Positions 35,331 through 47,809 of a stretch of 64,000 nt of DNA are shown piece by piece. Below the pieces are notes generated by a model that saw only the letters and a list, made by a program, of their open reading frames with translations, made no database searches and had not been told where the DNA came from. Numbering within the stretch: the first letter of the stretch is position 1; each line of letters begins with the position of its first letter. The stretch covers positions 29,437,975-29,501,974 of the forward strand of contig CM055101.1 in assembly GCA_029204225.1 (NCBI GenBank), given 5' to 3'. The translations under genes were made by a program, and so were the position numbers. This DNA comes from Diphasiastrum complanatum (lineage: Eukaryota > Streptophyta > Lycopodiopsida > Lycopodiales > Lycopodiaceae).

Positions 35331-35955
35331 AGAAGCCATTTATTATTTATTCAATGTTATGAGATGAAGAGCATAATTTCTTTTGTTTCAATGATTCTTT
35401 TGTTTGGATTCCTTCACATGGATAGTTCTTAATACGCTAAATTCATTGCAATTTATAAATGATCGAATGGGCTAAATCTACATTTAATTGACATCAAAGG
35501 CTTATCGAACAAATTGGCTTGCGATTCAGTGAGGAAACGAAAGTGAAAATCTTTCTAAAAGAATTTGGAAACATGCAAGCTCTTGTTGCTCCAAGAAGAT
35601 ACTCGAAGGAATAGATTCTTTACTTCATTGATAGTCGACTCTCACACCCTGTACACAAACAAGAGCTTGTATAAGCAAAATAATAAAGGCTCAAAACAGT
35701 CAAAGTTGAATAAAAAACCGTCACAAGGTTGAGAGCAGTCGAATTTGCCAACTAAGAAGAAGCTCTTCTGCAAATACTACAAACGAACCAACCATGAGAT
35801 CCAAGATTGCTGCGTATTCCTAGCCAAGAACAACAACAAAAGGCTATTGAATTAGATGGCAAATGCAACTACAGAATCAACTCAACTCAATTAAGAAGCG
35901 GATCATGATGCATTCATGACAAATCATCAGAAAGCATCAGATGACAGCTTTTGGT
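35331..35955 (+). pseudogene. C1 Gag C-half and protease start
   Basis: It matches the inverted piece at 10715-11399: QEDTRRNRFFT-like block, Lys-rich tract, knuckle CKYYKRTNHEIQDC with tyrosine for cysteine, then TNHQKASDDSFW and the protease lead-in. The active-site codons GATTCTAGAG again give D-S-R. At about 35955 it switches at a shared GTCGAC to the reverse complement of the C1 leader. Confidence 0.75.
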
Positions 35956-36943
35956 TTTTGATTCTAGAGTCGACGTTAAGAGAGATACCATGCTATGGAA
36001 AACAATTCTCTGATACCGAAAACAAATTGATTCAAATTGAAGAATAATTTGATATCGTGAAAGATATCAACAAGTACAAGAGCTTGCGCTCTGATAGAGT
36101 ATTAGGCCTTGAAGAATCAACGCTGGAAAGTGCAGTGCAAAAGATAGGCCGAGAAGATTTGAATAAAAATAATTCGAATGACAAGAAAGAAATCTTATCG
36201 TGTGCAAAAAAATAAACTATCTTCCTCTTTCTCTATGCATGACTACGCCTATGTCGCAAAGAATTACAGAAATGCATACATTTTGAGACAAAGCTGAACA
36301 CAATAAGAAGATAGTATTGATTAAGTATGAAAATGAAACAGATGTAAATGAGTAAAACAAGTTGTGTATCAAAGCCGCATACTCTAAGTTATCTCTGAGC
36401 AGCTAAAGAAAACTCTGAATTAAGTGCAATGCTAATAAGCAGTGAGTGCAATAGCAATCTCTTAATCAACCTCAAAGAACTAAACTAGAATGCTCAAGAG
36501 TGTTCAAGTTTAAAAGCTTGAGAGAGAAACGCTAACTATTCAATACTTGGTGATTGATCTTCATGCTTCAATCTATAAGATGTAGGAATATGAACAACTA
36601 TTTATACTAAGCAATTAGGCCATCAAATGCATCCCCCAGTTGGCTGTGATGTGCTGGCATCCATCTAGTTAGGACTTCTCATAAACTACTTGCTCGATGA
36701 ATTAATGCAAGTCGGTGGCTTTGGTCGTAAACAGTCTCTCTGCAGATTTAAACGTAAAGTGTAACTTTGGAGAAATGAACGTAAACTGTGATGCAAAAAA
36801 TGTGAAGATCTTGGCCAACGTCATTTCCTTAACATTTGAGTCATCTGGCATTTTGCGAAATACCCGAACTCTGAAAAAATCCCAAAAAATGAAAATCCCA
36901 AAAATGCCGACACTGTGAGCCGTTTCCTAGTAGTTATGTCTGT
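35956..36943 (-). repeat. C1 leader and LTR, inverted, primer site deleted
   Basis: 35956-36124 is the reverse complement of the C1 leader (9835-9985) and 36125-36943 that of the LTR, which is cut before its start (its first ~150 bases are lost). Between LTR end and leader the sequence GGAAAG meets CGCTG-type leader directly: 13-15 bases containing the primer site are gone. The TATA box is intact (36599-36606). G1 copy 5 begins at 36951. Confidence 0.8.
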
Positions 36944-36950
36944 GTGGGGG

Positions 36951-39900
36951 ACAGCTCTTCCAGCCAATGTCTGAAGTATCAGAGGAAGATTTGCACTTGA
37001 CAAGTTTTTTCTTTGATTATATACTAGTTGGGGAAGTGCATTTATCTATGGTGGTTAACCTATTTGCTGCTGAAGCAGTGGATTCTCATTCATCCGAAGC
37101 GGACCAGGTGGAAGATGAACATACAACGGAGGACATACGAGCACAGTGGCCAAATAATTTTCTGAAATCATTGAGGAATCCAGGACTTTAAAGGAGGAAC
37201 CTGCCCAATTGAGTCCAACATAGGTAGCTAGGAAAAAAATTATTCGAATTAATCTGGTGATAGATGATGATCCAAAGAATATATTCATTGGGGTAGAACA
37301 TGATCTTGATTTTATTATGACAGCCATGGAGTTGTTGAAAAACTATAAGGCTGTCTTTGCCTGGTCTTATGATGAATTATGAGGCGTAGAAGAGGTCTAC
37401 CAGAATACCATTGATGCTAGACCGGTTCGGCAACAGAGACATCAGATGAATCCAAAGCATGTGGATAGGATTAGACCTGCAATTGAAAAATTAGTGAGTG
37501 TGGGGTTTATAGAATTCACTAACAGCCTTTTCAATTAGTGATGACAAAGGCATTTTATGATTACTTAGACAGATTTATGAAAATTGTCTTGAACGATTTT
37601 TGTCTATATGGGGATGATGATGATCATTTGGATTATTTGGAAAAGTGTTTCCAAAGATGTTATGAATTTAAAATCAGTCTTAATCTAGAAAAGTGTACTT
37701 TTTGTGTGTAGAGTGGAGTTTTATTAGGACAATTCATTTCCAAAGACGGATTGTTCTTTGATCCAGCTAAGATTGAAGTCATTAAGAACATGCATTTTTA
37801 AAAGAGCCCAAAAGAAATGCAAAATAATCTTAGGAATGATGGGCTATCATCGATGGTATATTTATGCATATGCAGATAGGACTCATATTTTGTATGAGGT
37901 CCTCAAGAAGCGAGCCGTCTATAGGGTAACTATTAACCGGTATAAGGTTTTCTAGGATTTGATTGATGTCGTTGAAAAAGGCACCAATATTGTGACCTCC
38001 TGACTGGAGTAAACCCTTTCATGTTCATACAAATGCATCCTAGGTAGTTGTAGGTTGTGTTTTGGGCAACCAGAAGAGGAGAAGTGTTATGATCTTCTAG
38101 TGTATTATGCAAGCAAATTGCTGACACCTACAAAGAAAAAGTATTCTACGATAGACAGGGAAGCGTTAAGCGTAATTTTTGCTCATGGCAAATTTCATCA
38201 TTTTCTATTGGACAATAAAAGATTTTCTTTACAAAAAATAATAGGGTTTCAGTTTCAAGTTTGAGATTTATGATTTCGGACTTGAATTATGGGGCAGAGG
38301 GTTAACGTACAAGCCAAAAAAATTGTTTTTGGGTTATGTGGTGTATGTTGATGAATCAATTGATAACATTGGAACAAGATCTTACTTAGTTTTGAGTGAC
38401 TAACTGCAATGCCAATTAGAATGGGTCTAAGTCCAACCTTGTCTACAAATCTTCTTCCCAAAAATAGCAAACACTATATAGTTTGTTATTGACATAAAAA
38501 TTTCTATCTCTAAGTTGAAATTCCAAGTTGGCCTCAAAATTTCCAAAATAACTCAACTAAACTAGGTGTATATGTACCATCAACCGCTGCTATATCTCAT
38601 TCATAAGCATGCGATTGTTCGTACGATTGCATGGTGGTGGATGATTTTGTTTCAAGAATTTGAGTTTGATATTGAAATTCAACCAGGCAGAGTTCACAAG
38701 CTAGCGCACCAGTTGTCCCAGATTCAGACAAGTAATGTAGAGGAAGGTGGTGATGAAATGCTGCGCACATAATTATTTATTTTAAACTGGTATAGGATTC
38801 TTGATAAGCAGATTTGTTTAATTTTTTTGACCAAGGGGACGTTTCCTAATCACTTCAAAATGTCCCGTTGATGTCAGCTGATATGGAGAGTGCACACTTT
38901 TCAAGTTATTGAAGGCCAAATATATAAGCAAGGCCAAGATCATGTTCTGATACGATGTGTCCAATCCAAAGATGTCACATCGATAATTGATGATGCACAT
39001 TTTGGATATGTGAGAGGACACTTCACATCTGAAATTACAGTTTGAAAATTTTCCAAACTGTAATGGTGGCCTACTGTTTGGAGAGATATCGCTGATTACT
39101 GTAAGAAATGCGATGCTTGCCAAAGACATCGAAGACCAGTGTCGGTAATGGCCTATCCATTGGTACATCTGCAACCGATTGAACCATTCCAAAGATTAAC
39201 CCACATCCAAATTTGGTCATCGGTATATTGTGATAGCCATAGATTATGCAACTACATGGGCAGAGGCGAAGGATTTGAGGGATAACACATCAATGTCCAT
39301 AGCCAAATTTAATAATATCTTAACAAGGTTTGGATGTCCCTAAGAAATTGTTTCGGACTACGGATCGCATTTCATTAATGATACATTTGTAGAAATGATG
39401 CACCTATTTAGGATTGTGTATAAAACATGTACCTCGTATTATCCGCGTGGCAATGGCCAAGCTGAAGCCACCAATAAAATTTTGAAATGAATCTTAGCGA
39501 AGCAGGTGTTAGAGAAAGGAAGTTCATGGCATGATCTTTTACAACCAGCGTTATAAGACATCCACATGGTTTACACCTTTCCAATTGGTTTATGGTGTGG
39601 ATGCGCCTTACAAATTTGTGTTGCCAAATCTGCATGTGCAAACTGCTCATAATTTATCGTTGGATGAGATGCTATGAGAACAATTACATGTTTTAAAGAA
39701 ATTAGAAGAACATTGTGGGTATGCTTACTGGCAAAACTGGATAGCTAAACAGCAGCAAGCATGGTGGTTTGATCGGCATATACATGAACAAGAACTACAA
39801 AAGGGAGACTTGGTGTTGTATTACCCGGGTAGTATTATGAATACCTTGAGATCCAAGGATTAACACTGGGAAGGGCCGTATCAAATTTTGGATATATTCA

Positions 39901-40020
39901 ACAGTAATGTGCTAATTTCGTGGCATTGCTCGCCAGGAATATGTTTTGTGGTTAATAACAGTCATGTGAAAAGGTATCACCCCCATGAAGGGAAAAAAAA
40001 TATTAAAAGAGAAGCCATTT
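36951..40020 (+). mobile_element. G1 copy 5: gypsy pol, longest, RT core deleted
   Basis: Acidic spacer (36967-37191, SEVSEEDLHLTSFFFDYILV), RT (37250-37935, with the core deletion and a frameshift at the junction), RNase H (37985-38260), linker (38260-38560), RNase H end (38566-38772), integrase zinc finger (38960-39190) and core (39200-39700), tail with KRYHPHEG near 39980. It shares the TAG after FCV and the TAA after NMHF with copies 1 and 3. Compared with copy 1 it lacks the protease tail and it passes into C1 Gag at about 40020. Confidence 0.85.
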
Positions 40021-41118
40021 ATTATTTATTCAATGTTATGAGATGGAGAGCATAATTTCTTTCGTTTCAATGATTCTTCTATTTGGATTCCTTCACATGG
40101 ATAGTTCTTAATATGCTAAATTGATTCCGATTTCTAAATGAGCGAATGGGCTAAATCTACATCTAATAGACATCAAAGGGTTATCGAACAAATTGGCTTG
40201 TGATTCAGTGAGGAAACGAAAGAGAAAATCCTTTTAAAAGAATTTGAAAACATGCAAGCTCTTGTTGTTGCAGGAAGATACTCAAAGGAACAGATTCTTT
40301 ACCTCATGAACAGTCGACTCTCACACCCTATACACAAACAAGAGCTTGTATAAGCAGAAGAATGAAGGCTCAAAACAATCAAAGTTGAATCAAAAGCCAT
40401 CACAAGGTTGAGAGCAGTCGAATTTGCCAACTAAGAAGAAGCTCTTCTGCAAATACTACAAATGAACCAACCATGACATGCAAGATTGCCGCATATTCCT
40501 AGACAAGAACAAGAACAAAAGGCTATTGAATTAGATGGCAAATGCAACTACAGAAGCAGGTTTTTCGATTCTAGAGCCACTTAGCACATGACCAGCCTTA
40601 TCGACAGTTTGGAATAGTCTATTTCTCACAGTACCAAGAAATATATTCACCTGGATGACAGAAGCACACATGTTATTGAAGGTGAAGGCACCACGAGATT
40701 ACACTTTGAGAATGATTGATTCAAGCTACTTTTAAATGTTTTTCATGTACCAAATATATCCGCAAATTTGCTCTCTGTCAGTAGAATTACATATTTAGGA
40801 CAAGAAATACAATTCAAAAAAAATCAATCTAAAGTAATATATAGGACAAACAAAATCCTAGCACTTGAAATGGAACATGGATATTTCAATAAATTAAGTC
40901 ATTGCTACTCCGACAATAATCAAGCTCGTAGTACTTCTATTCAATTTAATAAAGGCATTATAGACTTGGTCATTTGAATTATGCTTTTGTATCGGACATG
41001 CCTAAAAAGTCTGTGGTACTTGACCTTGATTATCCAAATATGAAAGTGCAGCTACCTATCTACCAAGATTGTATCATGGGTAAGAAGACTAGATTGTATC
41101 CATTTTTCAAAATTTGAA
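40021..41118 (+). pseudogene. C1 Gag C-half, protease and pre-integrase
   Basis: The fullest C1 protease region: Gag end (40140-40550; knuckle CKYY then a TGA), protease (40560-40780; FDSRAT, TAG, HMTSLIDS; KKYIHLDD; VIEGEGTTRLHFEN), LLSVSRITYLGQE, and the pre-integrase with NKILALEMEHGYFNKLSHCY and a broken GHLNYA to about 41118. A catalytically impossible protease because DSG is DSR. A TGA ends the run before the gypsy scrap. Confidence 0.8.
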
Positions 41119-41515
41119 ATTCAATTGTACCAAGGTATATTACAAGATTTTGGAGAGGTTTTTGCATGGAGCTTAGCCACTTTAAAGAGAATACCTAAAA
41201 AATATGGTGAACATTGAATCAATCTAAAGCCAGATGCTTTGCCAATAGGCAAACAAAAAATCGAAATATTCGAAATATTCATTGGGAAATATTTGGGTAT
41301 GTAAAGATTTCTGAAAGCTACCAAAAAGAATTATCATTCTTTGCCATTCAAAGATTCAATTCTGGATAGATTTTCTGGGTATAACCGAGTATAGAACAAG
41401 AAGAAAGATCAAGATAAGACTAGCTTTCCAATAGATCAAATAATCTATGCATACACTAGAATGCCATTTGGGCTATGCAATGCTCCCGCAACATTTCAGA
41501 GGATGATGACTGTTA
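41119..41515 (+). pseudogene. gypsy RT core scrap (G2-like)
   Basis: After a junction in AATTGTACCAAGG, shifting frames read VFAWSLATLKRIPKKYGEH, INLKPDALPIGKQ, then RFSGYNRV and YTRMPFGLCNAPATFQRMMT near 41460-41510. These are the RT blocks missing from G1, but the wording (GEH.I.L, MPFGLCNAPATFQ) is that of the G2 RT at 59214-59874. The centre is deleted here too. The following 41516-41581 starts TGTTAGGGGGTAAAATTATC, LTR-like, and ends at M1. Confidence 0.7.
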
Positions 41516-41581
41516 GGGGGTAAAATTATCACCTAACTACCCAACACTAATCTTTTAATATAAACATCACTATAAGCAACC

Positions 41582-43567
41582 TCTTAAACCCAAGCTACCA
41601 CATACAATGGACAATAATTGAAATGAAGGAGTAAACATTCTACATTAAACAGTAATTAACATTACACCAACAATGACATAGAGAAAATGATACAAACGGA
41701 TGTATAAACTTAAACTGCAAAGCCTGCAACACAATCCTATGTCCCAACTGCTTAAAACGTCTTCTTGCAGCCTGCAGCTTGACATCAAAGTCGTAAAGCA
41801 TAACTCACAATTGGCTCTCACCCTTCTGAAAATATTCCATGAATGTTCTATATTTCGTGGAAATAGCCAAGGTTGCAGGGCCTTGTATATGCTATTTACC
41901 TCCCTGCCCAACCTGGTTCTGGTTGCTTAACCCTATGCTACTGCCGTATGGGAACCAAAGTTTGATCTCCTGTTAAAAAACCCCCAAGCTTGCTATTGTG
42001 GTTGTGTAGCTGTGTCGGCCCTTGGCGTAGCCCCCCTGATGGTGGTGCATTCCTTCTTTCGAGCAACTTCCACTACTCGCACTTCGGCTTCCTCCTGAAG
42101 TTTGTTACATTCACCGTCTTTGTAATGGAGCTGAACCTCCGTATCAGATAACTGCTGCTGCAGTCGTTGCAAATCAGCCATGGACTGTTGCAAATTAGTT
42201 TGCTCCTGTATCGCCTCTGGATGCGATAGCAATCCACTACATTTAAACGAAACAGATAACATCCCCTGCCTTTCTGCAAGCTTCTTTTCTAATTGCAAAT
42301 TTTCCTCCCATACAAATCCTTGCTCTTCCACGTACTAGTCTATCTTCTCAGCTACGCTCGTGCGCACTATGGTCTTTGTCCATTCCTTTAGCTCGACATT
42401 ATCTATCCAAACTGGTCCCCCTGTAGTGATGCTAGTGAATTGAGATTGCAAAAGCTCCTTGGATGTTTACGTTGTATACAGCTCCTTCTACAGTTGAGTA
42501 CTCCGCTCAAAATACTGAGCATTCCGTTCGTGTAACGGATTGTTGTCCTCCTCTTTTCTCCTTGTCCGGTCTTGAATGCTACTTATGCGTGCATTCAGTT
42601 CATGCACTTGTGCTTGATACGGGAGCAATTTTACGCCTCCTCGTCCGCAGCCCTAAGTCGCTCCATTTGCTGTAAATGCCAATAAGCGGCCTGGTCTTCC
42701 AGAAATTGATATTGTCTTACAAAATCTATCCCAAATTTCAATCCCGGGGAAAAATTAGTAGCAACATGCAAGAAATTCTTGATGTTCACATCATCAACAT
42801 ATTGCGTGTTCTCCGCCAATATTGCAGCATCCTTAGGTTGGTCAACAGTCTCCGGCACTAAATTGTCTGCTGGTGTAAAGTCGTGTGGCAGTCCTCCATA
42901 TGCATCCCCATTATGTTGTTGTGTCTCAGCCGAATCTCCTGTCAGTCCCTCCAGCAGCCCTATGTCCTGTTGCGGCCCCGGACTGAATGAATCGGACGGG
43001 ACTTCTGCATTATCTCCTGGTAATTCCGACAAGGACATGATACTGCTCAAAACTGGCTCCTCAATGTAGCCCTGCCTCGGGATTAGTCAAACCACCAAAA
43101 CTTTCGCACAATTTTGTGATGTGTGCAACCATTTCACGAACTGTGTATAAGAAATTTTCCCCCAAGGGATTGGCATTTCATGCAATGCAGGTTGAATTAG
43201 TGCGAAAGATTTTACTGATATGTAAGGTTCAATGTGCTTCCCAAAAATGACTTGATCCATCCAACGTCTTAATAAGTCCAGCGTAGAAGGCTTGCATAGA
43301 TTCAACTTGTACCCTTGCTCCTTCGATAGCTCATAGTTACTAAAGAGCTTCTCTCACATCCCCAGAAAAGAGGACACGTATTCTACTATTTTCCTAAAAG
43401 ATTAATTAATGCAAACACCAGTCGTCTCATTGATATAACCCTCTTTTAATGTAGCAGTAACTTCCTCTCATACCACACATCAACGTATATTCATCCTATT
43501 CTTTTTATCCGCCGTTTTATTAAAAGACTCAACATCCCTTTTTTAAAAACCGCAAAACCGTAACATA
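41582..43567 (-). mobile_element. M1 module, second copy (truncated)
   Basis: It repeats 3949-6012. On the minus strand: KLNLCKPSTLDLLRRWMDQV and FGKHIEPYISVKSFALIQPA (43305-43087), a deletion of about 45 bases relative to copy 1 near 43129, the acidic piece plus FGIDFVRQYQFLEDQAAYWH (43050-42631), stops, and the coiled coil (42331-41993). Copy 2 keeps one longer open frame across the acidic piece than copy 1 does, so its ancestral reading is clearer here. It stops at CGTAACATA, where C1 Gag resumes. Confidence 0.6.
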
Positions 43568-43750
43568 AGGCTATTGAATTAGATGGCAAATGCAACTACA
43601 GAAGCAACTCAACTCAATTAAGAAGCGGATCATGATGCATTCATGACAAATCATCAGAAAGCATCAGACAACAACTTTTGGTTTTTTGATTCTAGAGCCA
43701 CTTAGCACATGACCAGCCTTATCGACTGTTTCAAATACTATATTTCTTAC
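43568..43750 (+). pseudogene. C1 Gag/protease joint, short piece
   Basis: From AGGCTATTGAATTAGATGGC it matches 10730-10910 inverted and 40525-40660. The protease site again reads GATTCTAGAGCC (D-S-R-A) with TAG after ACT. It breaks at TATATTTCTTACA, the same neighbourhood as the break at 8345, then unrelated sequence follows. Confidence 0.7.
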
Positions 43751-44429
43751 AAGCCTCCTGTGCGTGACTTGACAAACTATCCTGCCAACATTGTTGGACT
43801 GCCTAGTGTGCATAGGATCATATTCTTGTTTAGCTTTACCCCTTTGGGAAGTCCAGTCTTGTATAGCTATGTATTTCTTTACTATACATTTTGTGAAAAC
43901 ATATTAGTCTCTAAGTCTCTAGCAAAGGAAAAATATCATTTTTGTACACATTTTTTAATTTTTTTTTATGGATTTTATTAATCTTCACAAAAAGTTAAAA
44001 CACAACAATATGCCATGGCAAGGCCTTTGTGATACAATGCCACGTCCTTGTTTCTTGTATAAATTGCAACGCATAAATAGCAATGACTTTTGTGTCATTT
44101 TGTAATGACTCAATGATTATTCAACATTAAGCCTACACATATTAAGACAAAGCTTCTTTGATCTTCAAATCACCGTTTTAAATCATTGCAAATTGCAATC
44201 TCCTTTAATCTTTCGTTTTCTTCGAGTTCAATGCTTTTTTGACTTTGAGCATAGTGATATTTCACCTCCCCTTGTTAACAAGTGGATTTGCAATATTCAA
44301 TCTATACTTTGCAAACATACATTTTAACATAAGGAACATTAAATCAAAACAAACGTATCAAAGTACAACTTGCATGGATCAAAGTACAACTTTCTGTTTG
44401 AAGAAAGTTGTTTCAATCTCTTGTGACAA
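43751..44429. other. unassigned AT-rich stretch before the LINE
   Basis: No homologous block elsewhere in the window and no supportable gene. Short frames at 43709-43981 and 44239-44514 have no recognisable features. It may be 5' sequence of the LINE or host DNA. Confidence 0.3.
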
Positions 44430-45328
44430 ATCAGCAACCGATTTTTCAGAAGACTATTATGGAGCATCTTCACTCTTATTCCTTCGGTCAACTTATCAAA
44501 GATTTACATTTTGATGCAGTTCGAGCTCGTCTTCTTTCTTGTGCTGGTCTAGGTGCAGGGGCTTGGTTGGTTGCACGTCCAGTTCTTCCACTATTGCGAG
44601 TCAACGATGACTTGTTTATAACTGCCCTTCGAACTAGATTGGGTCTTCCACATCTAATGTTAATTGGTATCTCTAAGTGTTCATGTGGGCATGTGTTGGA
44701 TTCCTTGGGTACTCATCTTATGAGGTGTCCCTCAGGTGGAGAACGTATTGTTTCGATTCCATTCGTGATGTCGTTGCTGCTATTGCTCATGATAGTGGTT
44801 TTCATGTTGTTCGAGAACAAACACACATTTTACCAAGGCCTTCTTCGCAATCTACTCGACGACGAGTTGACCTTGTTATTTCCCATGATGGAATTTGTAC
44901 TCTAGGAGATGTTGTAATTGCTGATCCCTCTCGTATGGACCTCCTTCGTCGTTCTTCCACCACGCAAGGGGCCGCTGCATCTCATGCAGCTCAAGAAAAG
45001 GAAAGAGACTATAATGATCGAGCACCCGGTGAAGATTTCATCCCCTTTGCCTTGGAAACATACGGTTGTCTTCACAAGAAATTTAATGAATTTTTATGTT
45101 TATGTGCGGAGCTTATGGTGAAATGCCAAGGACAAAACATTACCTTACCTTCTATCATTGTTTCTTTCTACCGTCAGCGTATTTCTATAGCATTACAATG
45201 TTCACAAGCAGTTTCAATTCTTCAACGGGCTCAGTTTGCAGGAGTGTCTGCTTCAAAGCTTCCTGCATTACCTATTACTGGTTCTATTTTAATCAGTGAT
45301 TTACATCAGGCAGTTGGTTTTCAGTAAT
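44430..45328 (+). pseudogene. LINE C-terminal zinc knuckle and restriction-like endonuclease
   Basis: The first frame (44408-44905) reads IMEHLHSYSFGQLIKDLHFD, GAGAWLVARPVLPLLRVNDD, TALRTRLGLPHL and the knuckle CSCGHVLDSLGTHLMRCPSG. A frameshift near 44750 moves to the frame of 44677-45327: DVVAAIAHDSGFHVVREQ, RRVDLVISHDGICTLGDVVI with the (R)xDLV...DVVIADP pattern of a PD-(D/E)XK fold, RAPGEDFIPFALETYGCLHK, ending LHQAVGFQ at 45328. The arrangement resembles the C-termini of R2-like, sequence-specific non-LTR elements, although plant LINEs are usually APE-type. RT itself is absent. Confidence 0.65.
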
Positions 45329-45330
45329 TA

Positions 45331-46022
45331 GCTTACTTTTTAGTTTCTTATTTACATCGGGCAGTTAGTTTTAAGTAATTAGCTTACTATTCTAAATTTT
45401 ACTTAGCTTTTGGATAATTTAATTCATTTTTGTCGTTCTTCGGTATTATTTAAAATACTTTAGTCTTCTTGTTTGATCATGGTTTTCCCATCATCTTAAA
45501 TAAAAGCAGGGATATTATTATTTGTTTGAGGTGGCATGTGATGACTGAATTGCGACAGAAAGCATTTGGTGGCGTGCGTTTTCTCCAATCCAAGGAAAGA
45601 GCTGTGTAATTTTTACTCTCCCCCTCGCACGAAAATTAAAAGCTTAGCAGGCAATCAAAAAATGGACTCTTATCTTGGAGAATGAAAAATTAAAACTGAA
45701 CTCTACAAAACAGACATAAAGATAAACAAATTTACTTAAAAAAACACATATCTACAATGTACAGATTGAAGGCCATAAAAATCAGCCTATGAGTGTTGGA
45801 ATAAGTGTTGGTATATTGTTACTAACAAATCCATAGATTTTGATGTCCCTTTTTATATCTTCAGTACCTTGTTAGCTACAAATTTTGCCCCTCAGATGCT
45901 GCTAAGAGTGCTTGAATGGTGAACGAATAAAGAGAATAAAAAACTTGCAAAATAGAACAATCTTTTAATATATTGTACGCATTAATCTACTCAATTAAAA
46001 TGGAACCAAAAGAGAGTAGCAA

Positions 46023-46055
<33 letters not shown>

Positions 46056-46422
46056 TTAGAAATATGCATAATCTAGCACCAATCATCTTAGATCCATTGC
46101 TTGAGAACTCCATTTTCTTGTCGTTGCTTCCCAGTTTTGCCACCTACAAAAGCATGTCAACGGAATGGCATTAGTTTAAAGCTAAGACTAGATTAATGAA
46201 AAACAGAAAAGGAAAAAGTGTGATCATGAAATCACTACTCATTACCATTTGATTGCAACGAAAGGAGGATGAAGAGGAGAAAGAAGAGGAGGAAGGAAAG
46301 GAGCAAGATCAAGAAGATGAACAAGAGTACCGAGGGCGCGAGTGTCGATAGCACTAAGATTAAAGAAACCAAGAAGGGAGAGAAAAAGGAAACAAGAAAG
46401 GAAACAAAAGGAATAGAGAGGG
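45331..46422. repeat. linker, inverted duplicate of 14906-17840
   Basis: The reverse complement matches 17840-17460 (45331-45655) and then jumps to 15660-14906 (45656-46422), so about 1.8 kb including the (GA)n and the tandem repeat are absent here. It contains a (TG)n(AG)n run at 46025-46055. The plus strand just before the LTR is a Lys/Glu-rich tract (KERSKIKKMNKSTEGASVDS) and the polypurine-type GAATAGAGAGGG. Confidence 0.7.
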
Positions 46423-47035
46423 TGTGAAAGATTGTCAACTAGTTTTGTTGGATTATTTGCATTTTTGGAGGCCAAAGTGAAATTTCAACTTATAGATACA
46501 TTTCTTAATATTGATAAGGCCTAAAAATAGTGTTCTTACTATTTCTAGCAAGTATTCAAGTATATAAGGTTGGATTTAGAGCTACTACTATTGGTGAGTT
46601 GAGATACATTGAAACTAGTAACTTATTTCTAGGCTTTTAGTGAAGTACCAAGAAGTTGCTATTTTAGGGCAAGTGGCCAAGTGACATGATGGCTATTATA
46701 AATAGCTATAAAAATGTGGAAAAGTCATCTTGATGTTCTCATTTTGTATGGAGAACTTTTCTCTTTTGATTCTATGTCCATCTCATGTGTTTATCTCATG
46801 ATTTTATGGTTTATCTAGCTTTCACACGTGTGAAGTACAATATTGTACTTTATTGTTGCTATACATACAAGGATAGTACTAAGTCATATCTAAGTGTTTA
46901 TCATCAAATCTCTGTGCATTTCTAAGTTCTAGCATGCATAAAGTAGTGATTTCTGTGTTCTAGCTATTTATAGACATTAGAGGAGTTCTAAATCCAAAAA
47001 AGACCTTTCTAGACATTAGAGAAATTCTAAATCCT
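46423..47035 (+). repeat. C4 copia LTR, plus copy
   Basis: It begins TGTGAAAGATTGTCAACTAG after GAATAGAGAGGG and mirrors 14905-14236. It includes TTCACACGTGTGAAGTACAA at about 46821. The last 65 bases carry two CATTAGAG.A.TTCTAAATCC blocks, the left one identical to the MITE end at 34139. G1 follows directly at 47036. Confidence 0.7.
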
Positions 47036-47274
47036 TTTTGAAATTATCGAGGAATCCAGGACTTTAAAGGAGGAACCAGCCTGATTGAGTCCAATATAGA
47101 TAGCTAGAAAACAAATTATTCGAATTAATTTGGTGATAGATGATGATCCAAAGTATATATTCATTGGGGCAGAACATGATCTTGATTTTATTATGAGAAC
47201 CATGGAGTTGTTGAAAAACTATAAGGTTGTCCTTGCTTGGTCTTATGATGAATTATGAGGCGTAGCAAAAGAGG
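47036..47274 (+). pseudogene. G1 copy 6: spacer and RT start only
   Basis: ATTATCGAGGAATCCAGGAC through GATGAATTATGAGGCGTAGC matches 1172-1392. It is joined to the C4 LTR by the same junction as at 14236 and stops at AAAAGAGG, where inverted C1 Gag starts. Confidence 0.75.
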
Positions 47275-47809
47275 TTCCTTGCCATCTAATTCAATAGCCT
47301 TTTGTTCTTGTTCTTATCTAGGAATATGCGGCAATCTTGGATCTCATGGTTGGTTCGTTTGTAGTATTTGCAGAAGAGCTTCTTCTTAGTTGGAAAATTC
47401 GACTGCTCTCAACCTTGTGATGGTTTCTGATTCAACTTTGATTGTTTTGAGCCTTCATTCTCTTGCTTATACAAGCTCTTGGTTGTATACAAGGTGTGAG
47501 AGTCGACTGTTGATGAAGTAAAGAATCTGCTCCTTCGAGTATCTTCCTGCAGCAACAAGAGCTTGCATGTTTTCAAATTCTTTTAAAAAGATTTTCTCTT
47601 TCGTTACCTCACTGAATCACAAGCCAATTTGTTCGATAAGTCTTTGGTGTCAATTAGACGTAGATTTAGCCCATTCGCTCATTTAGAAATCGCAATCAAT
47701 TTAGCGTATTAAGAACTATCCATGTGAAGGAATCCAAATAGAAGAATCATTCAAAGAAAGAAATTATGCTCTCCATCTCATAACATTGAATAAATAATAA
47801 ATGGCTTCT
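47275..47809 (-). pseudogene. C1 Gag C-half, inverted
   Basis: The reverse complement of the 35350-35860 region, with the knuckle CKYYKRTNHEIQDC again showing tyrosine for the second cysteine. It is continuous with the G1 integrase tail on its left in reading direction, the same G1-to-Gag joint found at 11400, 35330 and 40020. Confidence 0.75.
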
